Source of the DNA: Paracoccus yibinensis
GTDB taxonomy: Bacteria > Pseudomonadota > Alphaproteobacteria > Rhodobacterales > Rhodobacteraceae
Assembly (NCBI RefSeq): GCF_030846195.1
Contig: NZ_JAVCWH010000001.1
Coordinates: forward strand, 372,001 to 436,000
Reading direction: 5' to 3'
DNA: 64,000 nucleotides
Below are positions 1 to 9,989 of the stretch, one piece after another. How positions within the stretch are numbered: position 1 is the stretch's first letter; each line of letters starts with the position of its first letter. The notes beneath the pieces were generated by a model, which was not told where the DNA came from, ran no database searches, and was given only the letters and a program-made list of their open reading frames with translations. The translations under genes and the position numbers were made by a program.

Positions 1-1686
1 CTGGAACGGCGCATTGCACAGGCGCGCGGCGATGAACCCGCCGATCTGGTGCTGCGGGGCGGGCAGGTTCTTGATCTGATCACCGGCACGATGATCGAGG
101 GCGATGTGTCCATTTGCGGCGATCGGATTGTGGGCATCGGCGATTATGAAGCGCGGCAGGTGATCGACGTATCCGGTCTGGTGCTGGTGCCGGGATTTAT
201 AGATACGCATCTGCATGTGGAAAGCAGCTTGGTCACGCCGCATGAATTCGACCGCTGTGTGACCCCCCGCGGCGTTACCACCGCCATCTGCGACCCGCAC
301 GAGATCGCGAATGTGATCGGCGCTGACGGCATCCGGTGGTTCCAGCGGGCCAGCGAATGCCTGCTGATGGACCTGCGGGTGCAATTGTCGTCCTGCGTGC
401 CTTCGACCGACATGGAAACGGCGGGCGCGCGGATCGAGGCAGAGGATCTTGGACCCCTGATGGGGCATCCCTCGGGGATCGGCCTGGCCGAGTTCATGAA
501 CTATCCTGGCGTGATCCATCGGGATCCCGGTGCCATGGCCAAGCTGCGGCTGTTCGCGGGCGGGCATGTTGACGGCCATTGCCCGCAGCTTTCGGGCCGC
601 GACCTGTCGGCCTATGTGGCGGCGGGGATCCGCACGGAACACGAAGCCACCACGGCGGACGAAGCGTTGGAAAAGCTGCGCATGGGGATGCGCGTCCTGA
701 TCCGCGAAGGGTCGGTCAGCAAGGATCTGGTCGCCTTGCAGCCGGTCCTGACAAACATCACCGCACCATACATGTGCCTTTGCACCGATGACCGGAACCC
801 CCTGGACATCGCGGAATACGGCCATCTTGATCACATGATCCGCGAACTGATCCGGCGCGGCAGCCCGGTGCTGGCGGTCTATCGCGCCGCATCGCTGTCA
901 GCGGCCGAGGCGTTCGGCTTGAAGGATCGCGGGCTGATCGCACCGGGGCTGCGGGCCGATATCGTGGCGCTGGACAGCCTGGAAAGCTGCCGGGCGCAGC
1001 TGGTGATCTGCGGCGGGCGCGTCGTGGATGACGCGGCCTTCGCCGCACGAAAGCCGCTGGACCCTGTGGGCCGCGCCTCGGTCAAGGCCCCGCAGGTCAG
1101 CGCCCAGGATTTCCGCTGCGCCGGAAACCGCAGCAAAACCCCGGTGATCGGCATCATCGAAGGCAAGATCATCACCACTCATCTGACCTGCGACATCGCG
1201 CCTGTGGACGGCGACAAGCGCCCCGATCCCAAACGCGACCTGGCCCGCATCGCGGTGATCGAACGGCACGGTCGGAACGGCAATATCGCGACCGGCTTCG
1301 TGCAGGGCTTTTCCCTCCGGCGCGGCGCCATTGCCTCGACGCTGTGTCACGATCATCACAACATTGCGGTTGTCGGGGTGGATTACAGGGACATGGCCTT
1401 GTCCGCTAACCACTTGTCGCGGATCGAGGGAGGTTTCGTGGTGGCGGAGGGGGGGCGCGTGATCGCCGACCTGCCCTTGCCCGTCGCCGGCCTGATGAGC
1501 CTTGATCCCTTTGAGGCCGTGCGCGACCGGCTGATCCTGCTGCGCGAGGCCGCCCGGACCCTGGGCGTAACGCTGGAAGAACCGTTCCTGCAACTGGCCT
1601 TTCTGGCCCTGCCGGTCATTCCTGCGCTGAAGATCACCGACCGGGGAATGATCGATGTAACAAGATTCGAGATCATCGCAGGATGA
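1..1686 (+). CDS. ade: adenine deaminase, 5' end cut by window
   Basis: Adenine deaminase hydrolyses adenine to hypoxanthine and ammonia in purine salvage; it is a cytosolic amidohydrolase-superfamily enzyme with a metal centre. The frame is open from base 1 ([17 protein letters not shown]), so the true start lies just upstream of the window and the GTG at 49 is internal. Visible marks are the metal-binding DTHLHVESS at about 200-230, a DPHE motif near 300, and the C-terminal adenine deaminase domain ending TRFEIIAG before TGA at 1684. The 561 visible codons fall within the usual family length (roughly 560-600), so only a few residues are missing. It stands alone on the plus strand, with a tRNA gene facing it downstream. 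I see no truncation at the 3' end. Confidence 0.93.
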   Translation: MERRIAQARGDEPADLVLRGGQVLDLITGTMIEGDVSICGDRIVGIGDYEARQVIDVSGLVLVPGFIDTHLHVESSLVTPHEFDRCVTPRGVTTAICDPHEIANVIGADGIRWFQRASECLLMDLRVQLSSCVPSTDMETAGARIEAEDLGPLMGHPSGIGLAEFMNYPGVIHRDPGAMAKLRLFAGGHVDGHCPQLSGRDLSAYVAAGIRTEHEATTADEALEKLRMGMRVLIREGSVSKDLVALQPVLTNITAPYMCLCTDDRNPLDIAEYGHLDHMIRELIRRGSPVLAVYRAASLSAAEAFGLKDRGLIAPGLRADIVALDSLESCRAQLVICGGRVVDDAAFAARKPLDPVGRASVKAPQVSAQDFRCAGNRSKTPVIGIIEGKIITTHLTCDIAPVDGDKRPDPKRDLARIAVIERHGRNGNIATGFVQGFSLRRGAIASTLCHDHHNIAVVGVDYRDMALSANHLSRIEGGFVVAEGGRVIADLPLPVAGLMSLDPFEAVRDRLILLREAARTLGVTLEEPFLQLAFLALPVIPALKITDRGMIDVTRFEIIAG

Positions 1687-1718
1687 AGATCATCTTGAAA
1701 TCAAATCTTTGGATGATT

Positions 1719-1793
1719 TGGCTGGGGCGGTAGGATTCGAACCTACGGTACACGGTACCAAAAACCGATGCCTTACCACTTGGCCACGCCCCA
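1719..1793 (-). tRNA. tRNA-Gln (anticodon TTG)
   Basis: On the minus strand a 75-nt cloverleaf can be folded. The acceptor stem is TGGGGCG with CGCCCCA, the discriminator is G73 as expected for Gln, and CCA is encoded (1719-1721). The anticodon loop TTTTGGT gives TTG, and the T arm contains GTTCGAATC. The 5' end is at 1793. Confidence 0.93.
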
Positions 1794-1887
1794 ACTGTGT
1801 GGGGGTGAATAGCCAAGCCCGAGGAGGGGTGCAAGTCGAAAATTCACGAAACTTGTCTGTCTGGCGACGGCGCTTTATGCCGCCCGG

Positions 1888-3060
1888 ATGGAACAGGTGG
1901 ATCTTCTGATACTGGGCGCCGGGGCGGCGGGATTGTTTTGCGCGGGGTCCGCCCTGCGGCAAGGTCGGCGCGTGGTGGTGATCGACCACGCACGCGATCC
2001 GGGCGAGAAGATCCGAATCTCGGGGGGTGGCCGGTGCAACTTCACCAACCTGGCGACTGCCCCCGATCGCTTCCTGTCCCTGAACCCCCGCTTTGCCGCC
2101 AGTGCCCTATCCAGGTTCACGGCGTCCGATTTCGTGGACCTGGTGGACCGCGCAGGGATCGCCTGGCACGAAAAGACCCAAGGACAGCTTTTCTGCGACG
2201 GCAAGGCCACGCAGATCACCCGGATGCTTCTGGACAGGATGCAGGGGGCGGATCTGCGCATGCAGACCCTGCCCCAGTCGGTGACCCATGACGGAAGCGG
2301 CTTTATGGTGAACACTGCGCAGGGCACCATCCATGCGGCGCAACTGGTCATGGCCACGGGGGGCAAGTCGATTCCGAAGATCGGCGCGACCGGCATCGCC
2401 TATGACATCGCGACCCGGTTCGGGCTGCGGCTGGTGGAAACGCGCGCGGGCCTCGTGCCGCTGACCTTTGCCGAACAGGAACTGGCCTTGTGCCGTCCTT
2501 TGGCCGGGGTTTCGGTCGAAGCACGGATCAGCCACAGGGGCGGACAGTTCCGCGATGCGCTGCTGTTCACGCATCGCGGCCTCAGCGGGCCGGTGATCCT
2601 GCAGATTTCAAGCTTCTGGCAGCCGGGGGACAGCTTGCAGATCGACCTTGCGCCCGATCACGACGTTACGGCGGACCTGAAGGCTGCACGGTCTGGGGCC
2701 GGTCGTGTGTCCGTTTCATCCATTCTGGGGCGCAGGCTGCCCGCGCGGCTGGCGGCGGCAATTTGCGAGGAGATGGGACTGGCACAGGCGCGGCTGGCAG
2801 ATCAGCCCAATACGCGGCTGGATGCCATCGGCGCGCGGGTGAACCGATGGCAGGTCCGCCCCGTGGGCACCGAAGGATATCGCACGGCCGAGGTCACGCT
2901 GGGCGGCGTCGATACCCGCGACCTGGATGCCCGCACCATGCAGGCGCGCAAGGTGCCGGGGCTGTTCTTCATCGGCGAATGCGTCGATGTCACCGGCTGG
3001 CTGGGCGGCTATAACTTCCAGTGGGCCTGGGCATCGGCTGATGCGGCGGGACGGGCCTAG
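1888..3060 (+). CDS. BaiN/HI0933-family NAD(P)/FAD-dependent oxidoreductase
   Basis: Flavoprotein of the HI0933/YhiN/BaiN family, about 390 aa, the usual length. The N-terminus has a dinucleotide-binding ILGAGAAGLFCA loop, followed by the family signature RISGGGRCNFTN and, at the C-terminus, GLFFIGECVDVTGWLGGYNFQWAW, here split as FFIGECVDVTGWLGG then YNFQWAW. The physiological substrate of most members is unknown; a few reduce bile-acid intermediates in gut bacteria, which cannot be assumed here. The ATG at 1888 has only a weak ribosome site. The gene converges on kdsA, and the two stop codons share the palindrome CTAG at 3057-3060. Confidence 0.88.
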   Translation: MEQVDLLILGAGAAGLFCAGSALRQGRRVVVIDHARDPGEKIRISGGGRCNFTNLATAPDRFLSLNPRFAASALSRFTASDFVDLVDRAGIAWHEKTQGQLFCDGKATQITRMLLDRMQGADLRMQTLPQSVTHDGSGFMVNTAQGTIHAAQLVMATGGKSIPKIGATGIAYDIATRFGLRLVETRAGLVPLTFAEQELALCRPLAGVSVEARISHRGGQFRDALLFTHRGLSGPVILQISSFWQPGDSLQIDLAPDHDVTADLKAARSGAGRVSVSSILGRRLPARLAAAICEEMGLAQARLADQPNTRLDAIGARVNRWQVRPVGTEGYRTAEVTLGGVDTRDLDARTMQARKVPGLFFIGECVDVTGWLGGYNFQWAWASADAAGRA

Positions 3061-3899
3061 CCCATCACCGGGTCAGCCTTGGCCAGCCGGTCGAACGCCA
3101 TGAGCGAGGAGATCAGCGCGGACATTTGATCCAGCGGGATCATGTTCGGTCCGTCTGACGGGGCGCAATCGGGGTCCTCGTGCGTCTCGATGAACACGCC
3201 GGCCACCCCAAGGGCCACGGCCGCCCGCGCCATCACGGGCGCGAATTCGCGCTGCCCGCCCGACGATCCGCCCTGCCCGCCCGGCTGCTGCACGGAATGG
3301 GTGGCATCCATGATCACCGGATATCCCGTTCGCGCCATGATCGGCAGCGACCGCATGTCGGCAACCAGGGTATTGTAGCCGAAGCTGACCCCGCGTTCGG
3401 TCAAAAGGATGCTGTCGTTCCCGGTCGAAGCCACCTTGTCCGCGACATTCGCCATGTCCCAAGGGGCCAGGAACTGACCCTTCTTGATGTTGACGACGGC
3501 CCCTGTCTTGCCTGCAGCCAGCAGCAGGTCGGTCTGGCGGGACAGAAAGGCCGGAATCTGGATCACGTCCGCGACCTGCGCGGCGCGGACTGCCTGGTCG
3601 GCATCATGGACATCCGTCAGCACCGGGCAGCTCAGCCGGTCGCGGACCGTGGCCAGAATCTCCAACCCCTCGTCGATCCCGACTCCCCGACGGCCGGAAA
3701 GCGAGGTGCGATTGGCCTTGTCATAGCTGGCCTTGAACACATAGCCCGCGCCAGCACGCGCACAAACCTCTGCCATCCGTTCGCCGATCATCAGCGCATG
3801 GTCCAGCGTTTCCAACTGGCAAGGCCCGGCAATCACGACCAGGGGCAGATCGTTGCCGCAGGACAGGTCGCGGATGCGGATATGCTTGGGCGGGGTCAT
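3057..3899 (-). CDS. kdsA: 3-deoxy-8-phosphooctulonate (KDO-8-P) synthase
   Basis: Condenses phosphoenolpyruvate with arabinose 5-phosphate to KDO 8-phosphate, the precursor of KDO in LPS inner core and in the lipid anchor of many capsules. The 280-aa protein has the family blocks IAGPCQLET, KASYDKANRTS and DATHSVQQPG. Cys27 sits where E. coli KdsA has Asn, which from family knowledge suggests the metal-dependent class; this is inferred, not shown. The ATG overlaps the kpsE stop by 4 bp (3896-3899), so it is the last gene of a kpsT-kpsE-kdsA operon. It meets the preceding flavoprotein gene tail to tail. Confidence 0.95.
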   Translation of the reverse strand: MTPPKHIRIRDLSCGNDLPLVVIAGPCQLETLDHALMIGERMAEVCARAGAGYVFKASYDKANRTSLSGRRGVGIDEGLEILATVRDRLSCPVLTDVHDADQAVRAAQVADVIQIPAFLSRQTDLLLAAGKTGAVVNIKKGQFLAPWDMANVADKVASTGNDSILLTERGVSFGYNTLVADMRSLPIMARTGYPVIMDATHSVQQPGGQGGSSGGQREFAPVMARAAVALGVAGVFIETHEDPDCAPSDGPNMIPLDQMSALISSLMAFDRLAKADPVMG

Positions 3900-5617
3900 G
3901 TGGATACCTGTTCGCGAAGAATGGACGCCGTCAGCGACAGCATCAGATAGATACCCGAAAAGATCAGAAAGGCCACCAGCGTATTCTGGAAGGCCTTGGG
4001 ATAGGTCGCTTCGTCCGGGGCAACGGGGGCCACCGACAGCGACAGGTAACGCACCTGCTTGTTGGCCTCTATCCGCGCCGCCTCCATCTGCGCCGCGGCC
4101 GTCGCCAGCAATTCCTGGCGCGTCAGCAGATCGCTTTCGGCGATCCGCAGTTCGCCCGAGATCAGCGCAAGGGAATTGCGATCCTCGCCCCCTTGGGTCA
4201 GTTGCTGGCGGGTTTCGGCGATCATCTCCTCGAGCCGGGTGATGTCGCCGCGCAGCGCGGCCACGCGGCTTTGCAGAGGCTGGGGATTGGACAGCAACTG
4301 GCCAAGTTCCAGCCGCTTGGTCGCCAGTTGCGTTTCAAGCGCCGATACCTGGTTCATCACCACGGTCCCTTCCGCCACCGGGTCCAGGACGCCCAACGTC
4401 TGCTGCAATTCCTGCACGCGGCGCTGCGCCGCCAGAACCTTGGCCTCGGCGTCCTGATAGATCTCGACGGCCCCCTCCATCTGGTCGTCGCGCAGCCGAG
4501 AGGTCATCTGGTCCACCTGTTCCTCGGCATAGGCGATCAGGGCCAGCGAGAAGTCGTGGCTTTGCTGCGGGTCGGGGGCGATCACCTCCATGTCGATCAT
4601 GCCTTCGGTGGGGTCATAACCGATCTTGACCGACTTCTTGTACAGTTCGAACATCTCTTCGTTCGTGGCGTCGGGGGCCAGACGCTTGACGGGGTCTATG
4701 GCAGGATCCTGGAATGCCTGCCGGAAGCCCTTGTCAGCATCCAGCCGCAGCATCGCATCGCGAGAGGTCAGATAGCTTTGGACAGCGACGGAATCGGTGT
4801 TCGTCGCCAGCTGCGACCCCCCCAGCAACCCGCCCAGGCCGCCCGCGGCGGCGGCGCCCTGCCCTTCCGCCGACTGGATGCGGAACTGCGATACGGTGGC
4901 ATAAAGGGGCGAGGCCACCCAGAAATAATACCATCCGGCCAAAGCCGTCGGCAGGATGACAAAGGCCAGAAGACGCAGAGCCAGCAAGCCCATCCGCCGC
5001 CTTCTGCGCCGGGCGATGTCCTGCTGGATGCGAAAGATTTCGGCCGCGCGCTTTTCCTCGGTCAAGGTTTCTCGTGAGGGAAGGTCGGGACGCGCCGGCG
5101 CCTGGGTGCCGGGCTGTGGCACCGGGGCGGGCTGCTTGCGCGGCATGATCGCGGGCGTGTTGGCGGCAGGCCTGGCCTGGGCGCGGCTTCCCTCGCTGGA
5201 CAGGATCTGGCTCAGGGCCGCGCGATGCGATGGGTCGATGCCGCGCTGGCGCAGGCGCAGGACGGCTTCTTCGTCCGAGGCGACCTCGATCTGGTGCAGC
5301 GTGGCGATCCGCCGCGCGATGCGCAGTTGGCGATCGGACAGGTTTTCCTTGCGGACCAGCGCAAGCTGCGCGTCCAGATCACCGTCGGGTGCCTTTGCTT
5401 CGGCAGGGGCCGGGCCGACATGCGACAGCCCGTCATCGACCGGGTCGGTCCGCATCAGCCTTTCGCGTTCGCCTTCCTGCCCGGTGTTCGCAGGGCGCTT
5501 GCGGATTGTAACCTGGATATTGGCATCGGCCGAAGGCTGCGCCCCATCCTGTCCAAGAGGCCGGACGGATTCGGCGGCCGAGGCGTGATAACGGCGGACC
5601 TTAGGCGGTGTAGTCAT
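3896..5617 (-). CDS. kpsE: capsule polysaccharide export inner-membrane protein, KpsE/BexC/CtrB-like (Wzz domain)
   Basis: Polysaccharide co-polymerase of the KpsE/CtrB type that links an ABC exporter to the periplasm and outer membrane. About 573 aa: a polar N-terminal cytoplasmic region (1-208), membrane segment 1 at about 209-232, a long periplasmic coiled-coil region, and a second membrane segment near the C-terminus (FLIFSGIYLMLSLTASIL). The N-terminal extension is much longer than in E. coli KpsE, whose first membrane segment is near the N-terminus. I chose the ATG at 5617, preceded by GAGG 12 nt upstream, over a TTG at 5638. It overlaps the end of kpsT by 17 bp and kdsA by 4 bp, which indicates translational coupling. 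Confidence 0.85.
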   Translation of the reverse strand: MTTPPKVRRYHASAAESVRPLGQDGAQPSADANIQVTIRKRPANTGQEGERERLMRTDPVDDGLSHVGPAPAEAKAPDGDLDAQLALVRKENLSDRQLRIARRIATLHQIEVASDEEAVLRLRQRGIDPSHRAALSQILSSEGSRAQARPAANTPAIMPRKQPAPVPQPGTQAPARPDLPSRETLTEEKRAAEIFRIQQDIARRRRRRMGLLALRLLAFVILPTALAGWYYFWVASPLYATVSQFRIQSAEGQGAAAAGGLGGLLGGSQLATNTDSVAVQSYLTSRDAMLRLDADKGFRQAFQDPAIDPVKRLAPDATNEEMFELYKKSVKIGYDPTEGMIDMEVIAPDPQQSHDFSLALIAYAEEQVDQMTSRLRDDQMEGAVEIYQDAEAKVLAAQRRVQELQQTLGVLDPVAEGTVVMNQVSALETQLATKRLELGQLLSNPQPLQSRVAALRGDITRLEEMIAETRQQLTQGGEDRNSLALISGELRIAESDLLTRQELLATAAAQMEAARIEANKQVRYLSLSVAPVAPDEATYPKAFQNTLVAFLIFSGIYLMLSLTASILREQVST

Positions 5618-6254
5618 AATACTGTTTCGCCTCAGCAAGAGATTCGAAATGGTAAAGCCGCCCGTCCCGCAGGATAGCGGCGGACCGGCAGAATTTCTCG
5701 ATGGTGGCGGGCTGGTGGGACACGATCACCACGGTCGAGGTCTTCAGCCGGTCATAAAGCACCGCGCCCGCCTTGCGGTTGAATGCCGCATCGGTGGTCT
5801 GCGGCATCCCCTCGTCGATCAGATAGATGTCGAATTCCAGCGCCAGCAGAAGCGCGAATGTGAACCGCTGCCGCATCCCCGCCGAATAGGTGCCGACCGG
5901 CATGTCGAAATATTCGTCAATGTCGGTCAGCCACCGGGTGAAGGCGGACACATAATCGGGATCCAGGCCATAGATCCGGGCGATATATCGAGCGTTTTCG
6001 TTGGCCGAATGCTTCGTGACCACGCCGCCCATAAAGCCAAGGGGGAAAGAGATGCGGCAACTGCGCCGGATCGTGCCCTCATCGGGCTTTTCCAGCCCGC
6101 ACATCATGTTGATCAGCGTGGTCTTGCCCGTGCCATTCGGCGCCAGGATGCCCAGGGAATTGCCAAGTTCGACCCGAAACGAGGCGCGGTCCAGGATCAC
6201 CTTGCGCCGTGTTCCCGTCCAGAAGGACTTCGAGACGTTGTCGAATTCCAGCAT
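5601..6254 (-). CDS. kpsT: capsule polysaccharide ABC exporter ATPase, KpsT-like
   Basis: ATP-binding subunit of a capsule (group 2/3) polysaccharide exporter acting at the cytoplasmic face of the inner membrane. The 217-aa protein has Walker A LAPNGTGKTT, the degenerate signature YSAGMRQR typical of KpsT/Wzt proteins, Walker B IYLIDEG and a switch His in VIVSHQ. The ATG at 6254 follows GGGAAGGGCGG and gives the usual KpsT length; upstream in-frame codons are not family-like. It is the first gene of the kpsT-kpsE-kdsA operon. The partner permease (KpsM) and outer-membrane component (KpsD) are not in the window. Confidence 0.88.
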   Translation of the reverse strand: MLEFDNVSKSFWTGTRRKVILDRASFRVELGNSLGILAPNGTGKTTLINMMCGLEKPDEGTIRRSCRISFPLGFMGGVVTKHSANENARYIARIYGLDPDYVSAFTRWLTDIDEYFDMPVGTYSAGMRQRFTFALLLALEFDIYLIDEGMPQTTDAAFNRKAGAVLYDRLKTSTVVIVSHQPATIEKFCRSAAILRDGRLYHFESLAEAKQYYDYTA

Positions 6255-6392
6255 CCGCCCTTCCCGCCGCCGCGCAACCCCAGCAACCCTTATGGGTGGG
6301 CGAGTGCGCTGTCCAGTTTTCCCCTTCGTGATGCATGTTCCACATTTGTTTGTCACCCTTCATTCCTGGCGCATTTTCACTATCTCTGCCTC

Positions 6393-6977
6393 ATGTCGCT
6401 CGAACGCCTCATCCAGGACTGCCGCCTGTGCGCGCCGCGCTTTGCCGCGACCGCCACGGCCCACGAACCCCGCCCCGTAACCTGGTTCCAGCCAGCCGCC
6501 CGGATCCTGGTCGTGGGACAGGCGCCGGGGATGCGGGTGCATCTCAGCGGTCGGCCTTTCACCGACCGGTCCGGCGACCGGCTGCGCGACTGGATGGGGA
6601 TCGGGGAATCGGTCTTCTATGACCGTGACCGCATTGCCATCGTGCCCATGGCCTTCTGCTTTCCGGGCTATGACGCGCGCGGGTCAGACCTGCCGCCCCC
6701 GCCCGTCTGCGCACGAACCTGGAGAGCCAGCGTCATGGCCGAACTGCAACCCCGGCTGACGCTTCTGGTCGGCGGCCATGCGATCCGCTGGCATCTGGGG
6801 CTGCGCGACGTGACGGGCGCGGTGGCGTCCTGGCGGGATCATGCCCCATCGGTCTTTCCCCTGCCCCATCCGTCGTGGCGCAACACCGGATGGCTGCGCC
6901 GCAATCCATGGTTCGCGGCCGACCTGCTGCCCGAACTGCGCGCTGCCGTCCGGGCCGAACTGACGCGCAACGACTGA
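6393..6977 (+). CDS. uracil-DNA glycosylase family protein
   Basis: Member of the uracil-DNA glycosylase superfamily (COG1573-like), 194 aa. Motif A is GQAPGMRVHLSGRPF, followed by DRSGDRLRDWMG; motif B is HPSWRN near the C-terminus. An N-terminal CRLC pair could be part of a metal or cluster site, but the full four-cysteine set of family 4 enzymes is not evident. Activity on uracil in DNA is therefore plausible but not certain. The ATG at 6393 is the first one aligned with the family N-terminus; the frame is open far upstream but that stretch is antisense to kpsT. It is divergent from kpsT. Confidence 0.8.
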   Translation: MSLERLIQDCRLCAPRFAATATAHEPRPVTWFQPAARILVVGQAPGMRVHLSGRPFTDRSGDRLRDWMGIGESVFYDRDRIAIVPMAFCFPGYDARGSDLPPPPVCARTWRASVMAELQPRLTLLVGGHAIRWHLGLRDVTGAVASWRDHAPSVFPLPHPSWRNTGWLRRNPWFAADLLPELRAAVRAELTRND

Positions 6978-7049
6978 CCCCCGGCCTTTGGTAAGACGCC
7001 CGCGTGGTGCCGGTTGACAGGCGATGCGGGCCGGGCCATGCCCCGTCCC

Positions 7050-8720
7050 ATGACAACCGACATCCAGATCGCCCGCGCCGCCCGCAAGCTGCCCATCACG
7101 GACATCGCCGCCAGGCTGGGCCTGGCCGAAGGCGATATCCTGAGATACGGTCCCGACAAGGCCAAGATTTCCCACCAGACGCTGGACGGACTGACATCCC
7201 GCGCCCGCGGCCATCTGGTCCTGGTGACGGCCATCAACCCCACCCCGGCCGGCGAGGGCAAGACCACCACGACCGTCGGCTTGGGCGATGGCCTGAACCG
7301 CATCGGCAAACGCGCGACCATCTGCATCCGGGAAGCCAGCCTGGGACCGAACTTCGGCATGAAGGGGGGTGCCGCGGGGGGCGGCCATGCCCAGATCGTC
7401 CCGATGGAGGACATGAACCTTCATTTCACCGGGGATTTCCACGCAATCACGGCGGCCCACAACCTGTTGGCCGCGATGATCGACAACCACATCTATTGGG
7501 GCAACGACCTGGACATCGACACGCGCCGGATCACCTGGCGGCGCGTGATGGACATGAACGACCGCGCGCTGCGCGACATCGTCGTGGGCCTTGGGGGCGT
7601 GTCCAACGGTTTTGCCCGCCAGACCGGCTTTGACATCACCGTCGCGTCCGAGGTGATGGCGATCCTGTGCCTGTCGCGTGATCTGGACGACCTGCACGCC
7701 CGCCTGGGGCGGATCGTCGTTGCCTATACCCGCGATCGCCGACCCGTGACCGCGCGCGACCTGAAGGCCGACGGTGCCATGACCGTGCTGCTGCGCGACG
7801 CCTTGCAGCCGAACCTCGTGCAGACGCTGGAAAACAACCCTGCCCTGGTCCATGGCGGGCCATTCGCCAATATCGCCCACGGCTGCAACAGCGTGATCGC
7901 CACCGATGCCGCGCTGCGCCTGTCGGATTATGTGGTCACCGAAGCGGGCTTCGGGGCCGATCTGGGGGCCGAGAAGTTTCTGGACATCAAATGTCGCCTG
8001 GCCGGCCTTTCCCCTGCCGCTGCGGTGCTGGTGGCGACCGTCCGGGCGCTGAAGATGAACGGCGGCGTCGCCAAGGACAACCTGGGGGCCGAGGATGTGG
8101 GCGCAGTCCGGCGTGGCTGCGCCAACCTGGGCCGCCACATTGAAAACCTGCGCAGCTTCGGCGTGCCGCTGGTCGTGGCGGTAAACCATTTCCAGGGCGA
8201 CACCCCGGACGAGATTGCCGCCCTTCAGGACTATTGCAGCCGTCACGGCGTAACCGCGATCTTGTGCCAGCATTGGGCCAAGGGTGGGGCCGGTGCCGAA
8301 GACCTGGCCCGCCATGTGGTCACGTTGGTCGAGAAGGGGCAGGCCGATTTCCATACCTTGTATCCCGACTCCATGCCCCTTTGGCAGAAGATCGAGACGA
8401 TCTGCACCCGCATCCACCGCGCCGCTCATGTCGAGGCCCTGCCCGGCATCCGCGCCCAGCTCGAAACCTGGGAAGCCGAGGGTCATGGCCACCTGCCCGT
8501 CTGCATCGCGAAGACGCAGTATTCCTTTTCCACCGATCCCGACCTGCGCGGCGCCCCCGAAGGCCATGTCATTCCGGTGCGAGAGGTCCGGCTGAACGCA
8601 GGCGCGGGCTTCGTGGTGGCGATCTGCGGCCAGATCATGACCATGCCGGGCCTACCGCGCCATCCCGCCGCAGAAACCATTGGCCTGAACGATCTGGGAC
8701 AGATCGAGGGTCTGTTCTAG
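7050..8720 (+). CDS. fhs: formate-tetrahydrofolate ligase
   Basis: ATP-dependent ligation of formate to tetrahydrofolate, giving 10-formyl-THF for one-carbon metabolism; cytosolic. About 556 aa, the usual family length. The P-loop region [17 protein letters not shown], the block [17 protein letters not shown] (as [18 protein letters not shown]) and [14 protein letters not shown] are all present. The start is taken at ATG 7050 ([15 protein letters not shown]); in-frame ATG 7038 is an alternative that adds four residues. It converges on an unknown gene, sharing a CTAG stop palindrome at 8717-8720. No folate-pathway neighbour is adjacent. Confidence 0.95.
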   Translation: MTTDIQIARAARKLPITDIAARLGLAEGDILRYGPDKAKISHQTLDGLTSRARGHLVLVTAINPTPAGEGKTTTTVGLGDGLNRIGKRATICIREASLGPNFGMKGGAAGGGHAQIVPMEDMNLHFTGDFHAITAAHNLLAAMIDNHIYWGNDLDIDTRRITWRRVMDMNDRALRDIVVGLGGVSNGFARQTGFDITVASEVMAILCLSRDLDDLHARLGRIVVAYTRDRRPVTARDLKADGAMTVLLRDALQPNLVQTLENNPALVHGGPFANIAHGCNSVIATDAALRLSDYVVTEAGFGADLGAEKFLDIKCRLAGLSPAAAVLVATVRALKMNGGVAKDNLGAEDVGAVRRGCANLGRHIENLRSFGVPLVVAVNHFQGDTPDEIAALQDYCSRHGVTAILCQHWAKGGAGAEDLARHVVTLVEKGQADFHTLYPDSMPLWQKIETICTRIHRAAHVEALPGIRAQLETWEAEGHGHLPVCIAKTQYSFSTDPDLRGAPEGHVIPVREVRLNAGAGFVVAICGQIMTMPGLPRHPAAETIGLNDLGQIEGLF

Positions 8721-9547
8721 GCAGCCATCCGCAGACTGGGCCGGGGCGTACGCCAGCGGCGATGGATCGCCATGTGCAAGGCCACAACGGTCGCCAATGT
8801 CGGCCGCAACGCCTCATCACCCTGGTCCGCCGTTCCAAAACCGATGCGGGCCGGGAACGATCCGTCGGGCCGCTGGCTGGAAATGACATCGGCCAGCATT
8901 TCCCTGACATCATGGTCGGGGTCGATCAGGCAAAGGCAGAAGATCATCTGCACCAAGGGCAGCAGCTTGCCCTTGCGTTGCGCCCAGTCCGCCAGACGAA
9001 GGCAGTTGGCGAAGGCATCGCCATAGCTGCGAGCACTGGCAAAACGCGGCCGCTCTGCTCCGAACCGATAGGTGATGGCCAGAACCCAGGCATAGGTTTC
9101 GATCATGCCTTCGTCCAGCCGGTCGTCCGGGACGGGCTGCCGCAGAAAAGCCTCTGCCTGATCAGGCACCAAGGCATCAGGCTTGTCCGTCACGGGCGAT
9201 CGAACCGCCGGCAAGGAAATGCCGGATGCGAGCATCGGAGGAGAGAAATCGCCCGATGCAACCAGACATGCCGCATGTCTGGAATTCGCGAAGCTCAGTT
9301 TATCCTTTTGAAATCTGCCAAGAAGAATATCGAAGTCATCATCTGAAATTCGGCTGCGGAGAAACGTCCTCAAGGGCGTTTCGGTCCCACGAAGGCCTGT
9401 GCAGATATGTGCTGCAATCGCGATTTCCGCCAATCCTTCGCAAGACGCGGGGGCGTTCGCCATCAGTCCGATCTGGGTGCGAAGCCATTGCTGGCCCCGG
9501 GCGGCAATCAAGTTCAGCAGCTGCTCATAGGCAGAGTCTTGCAGCAT
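8717..9547 (-). CDS. conserved-looking protein of unknown function
   Basis: A 276-aa protein that I do not recognise. It is mainly helical in appearance, without signal peptide or membrane segment. A stretch near the C-terminus ([16 protein letters not shown]) followed by [11 protein letters not shown] resembles the QR-x-DGSF helix turns of alpha/alpha-toroid proteins, but this is a weak resemblance. The ATG at 9547 has a good ribosome site (AGAGGA, 9 nt upstream). It is the only gene between fhs and tRNA-Ser, lies next to an AT-richer gap, and its 5' half is less GC-rich than its neighbours, so lateral acquisition is possible. Confidence 0.7.
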   Translation of the reverse strand: MLQDSAYEQLLNLIAARGQQWLRTQIGLMANAPASCEGLAEIAIAAHICTGLRGTETPLRTFLRSRISDDDFDILLGRFQKDKLSFANSRHAACLVASGDFSPPMLASGISLPAVRSPVTDKPDALVPDQAEAFLRQPVPDDRLDEGMIETYAWVLAITYRFGAERPRFASARSYGDAFANCLRLADWAQRKGKLLPLVQMIFCLCLIDPDHDVREMLADVISSQRPDGSFPARIGFGTADQGDEALRPTLATVVALHMAIHRRWRTPRPSLRMAA

Positions 9548-9833
9548 GATTGTTGTCCTCTCCGAAAGTCGTAACGGGATTAGAAACCCAGATTAACGGA
9601 TTGGCAATAAATTCGAACGCATTCTGCCAACCTGATTGCTGCAAATGCCTGGAAAACTCGGTGCAATACTTTTTAAAAATGTCCATATACCGAAGCCGCT
9701 CCGACAGGCGATCGTAAGTTCGGGCAACGAACAACTTCCGAAAACAGGACCGGTTCCCTCGTTGCAGGAAAATTTCACGCGGAAATTTCACGCGACGGCG
9801 TTCGGATCCGAAACAATGCTGCGATGGTCAGGA
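9548..9833. other. AT-richer intergenic region with a 13-bp tandem repeat
   Basis: This gap of about 286 bases between the unknown gene and tRNA-Ser is visibly less GC-rich than its surroundings. It carries a tandem repeat of AAATTTCACGCGG at 9770-9782 and 9783-9795 (last base differs). Read on the minus strand it should contain the promoter of the gene at 8717-9547. I see no convincing protein gene, terminator or integrase remnant in it. Confidence 0.5.
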
Positions 9834-9923
9834 TGGCGGAGTGGAAGGGATTCGAACCCTCGAGACGGTTTCCCGCCTGCACCCTTAGCAGGGGTGTGCC
9901 TTCGACCACTCGGCCACCACTCC
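9834..9923 (-). tRNA. tRNA-Ser (anticodon GCT)
   Basis: A 90-nt class II tRNA on the minus strand. The acceptor GGAGTGG pairs with CCACTCC, followed by G73 and an encoded CCA (9834-9836). The D-arm is GCCGAGTGGTCGAAGGC, the anticodon loop CTGCTAA gives GCT, a long variable arm is present, and the T loop contains GGTTCGAATCC. Confidence 0.94.
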
Positions 9924-9989
9924 GCTGGCCGGTATAGGGATGGGCCGGGGTGGTGACAAGGGGCTTTTTGGACCCCGCGACATTCGCAC

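Noticed and set aside
6684..8567. Long open frame (over 600 codons) antisense to fhs, and similar ones antisense to rnj and nuoL/nuoM
   Set aside because: High-GC codon use keeps antisense frames open; these translations are low in complexity, lack family motifs and have no ribosome sites.
9525..9791. An 88-codon minus-strand frame across the start of the unknown gene next to tRNA-Ser
   Set aside because: It overlaps the well-supported ATG and ribosome site at 9547, shows no recognisable domain and lies in an AT-richer gap where such frames occur by chance.
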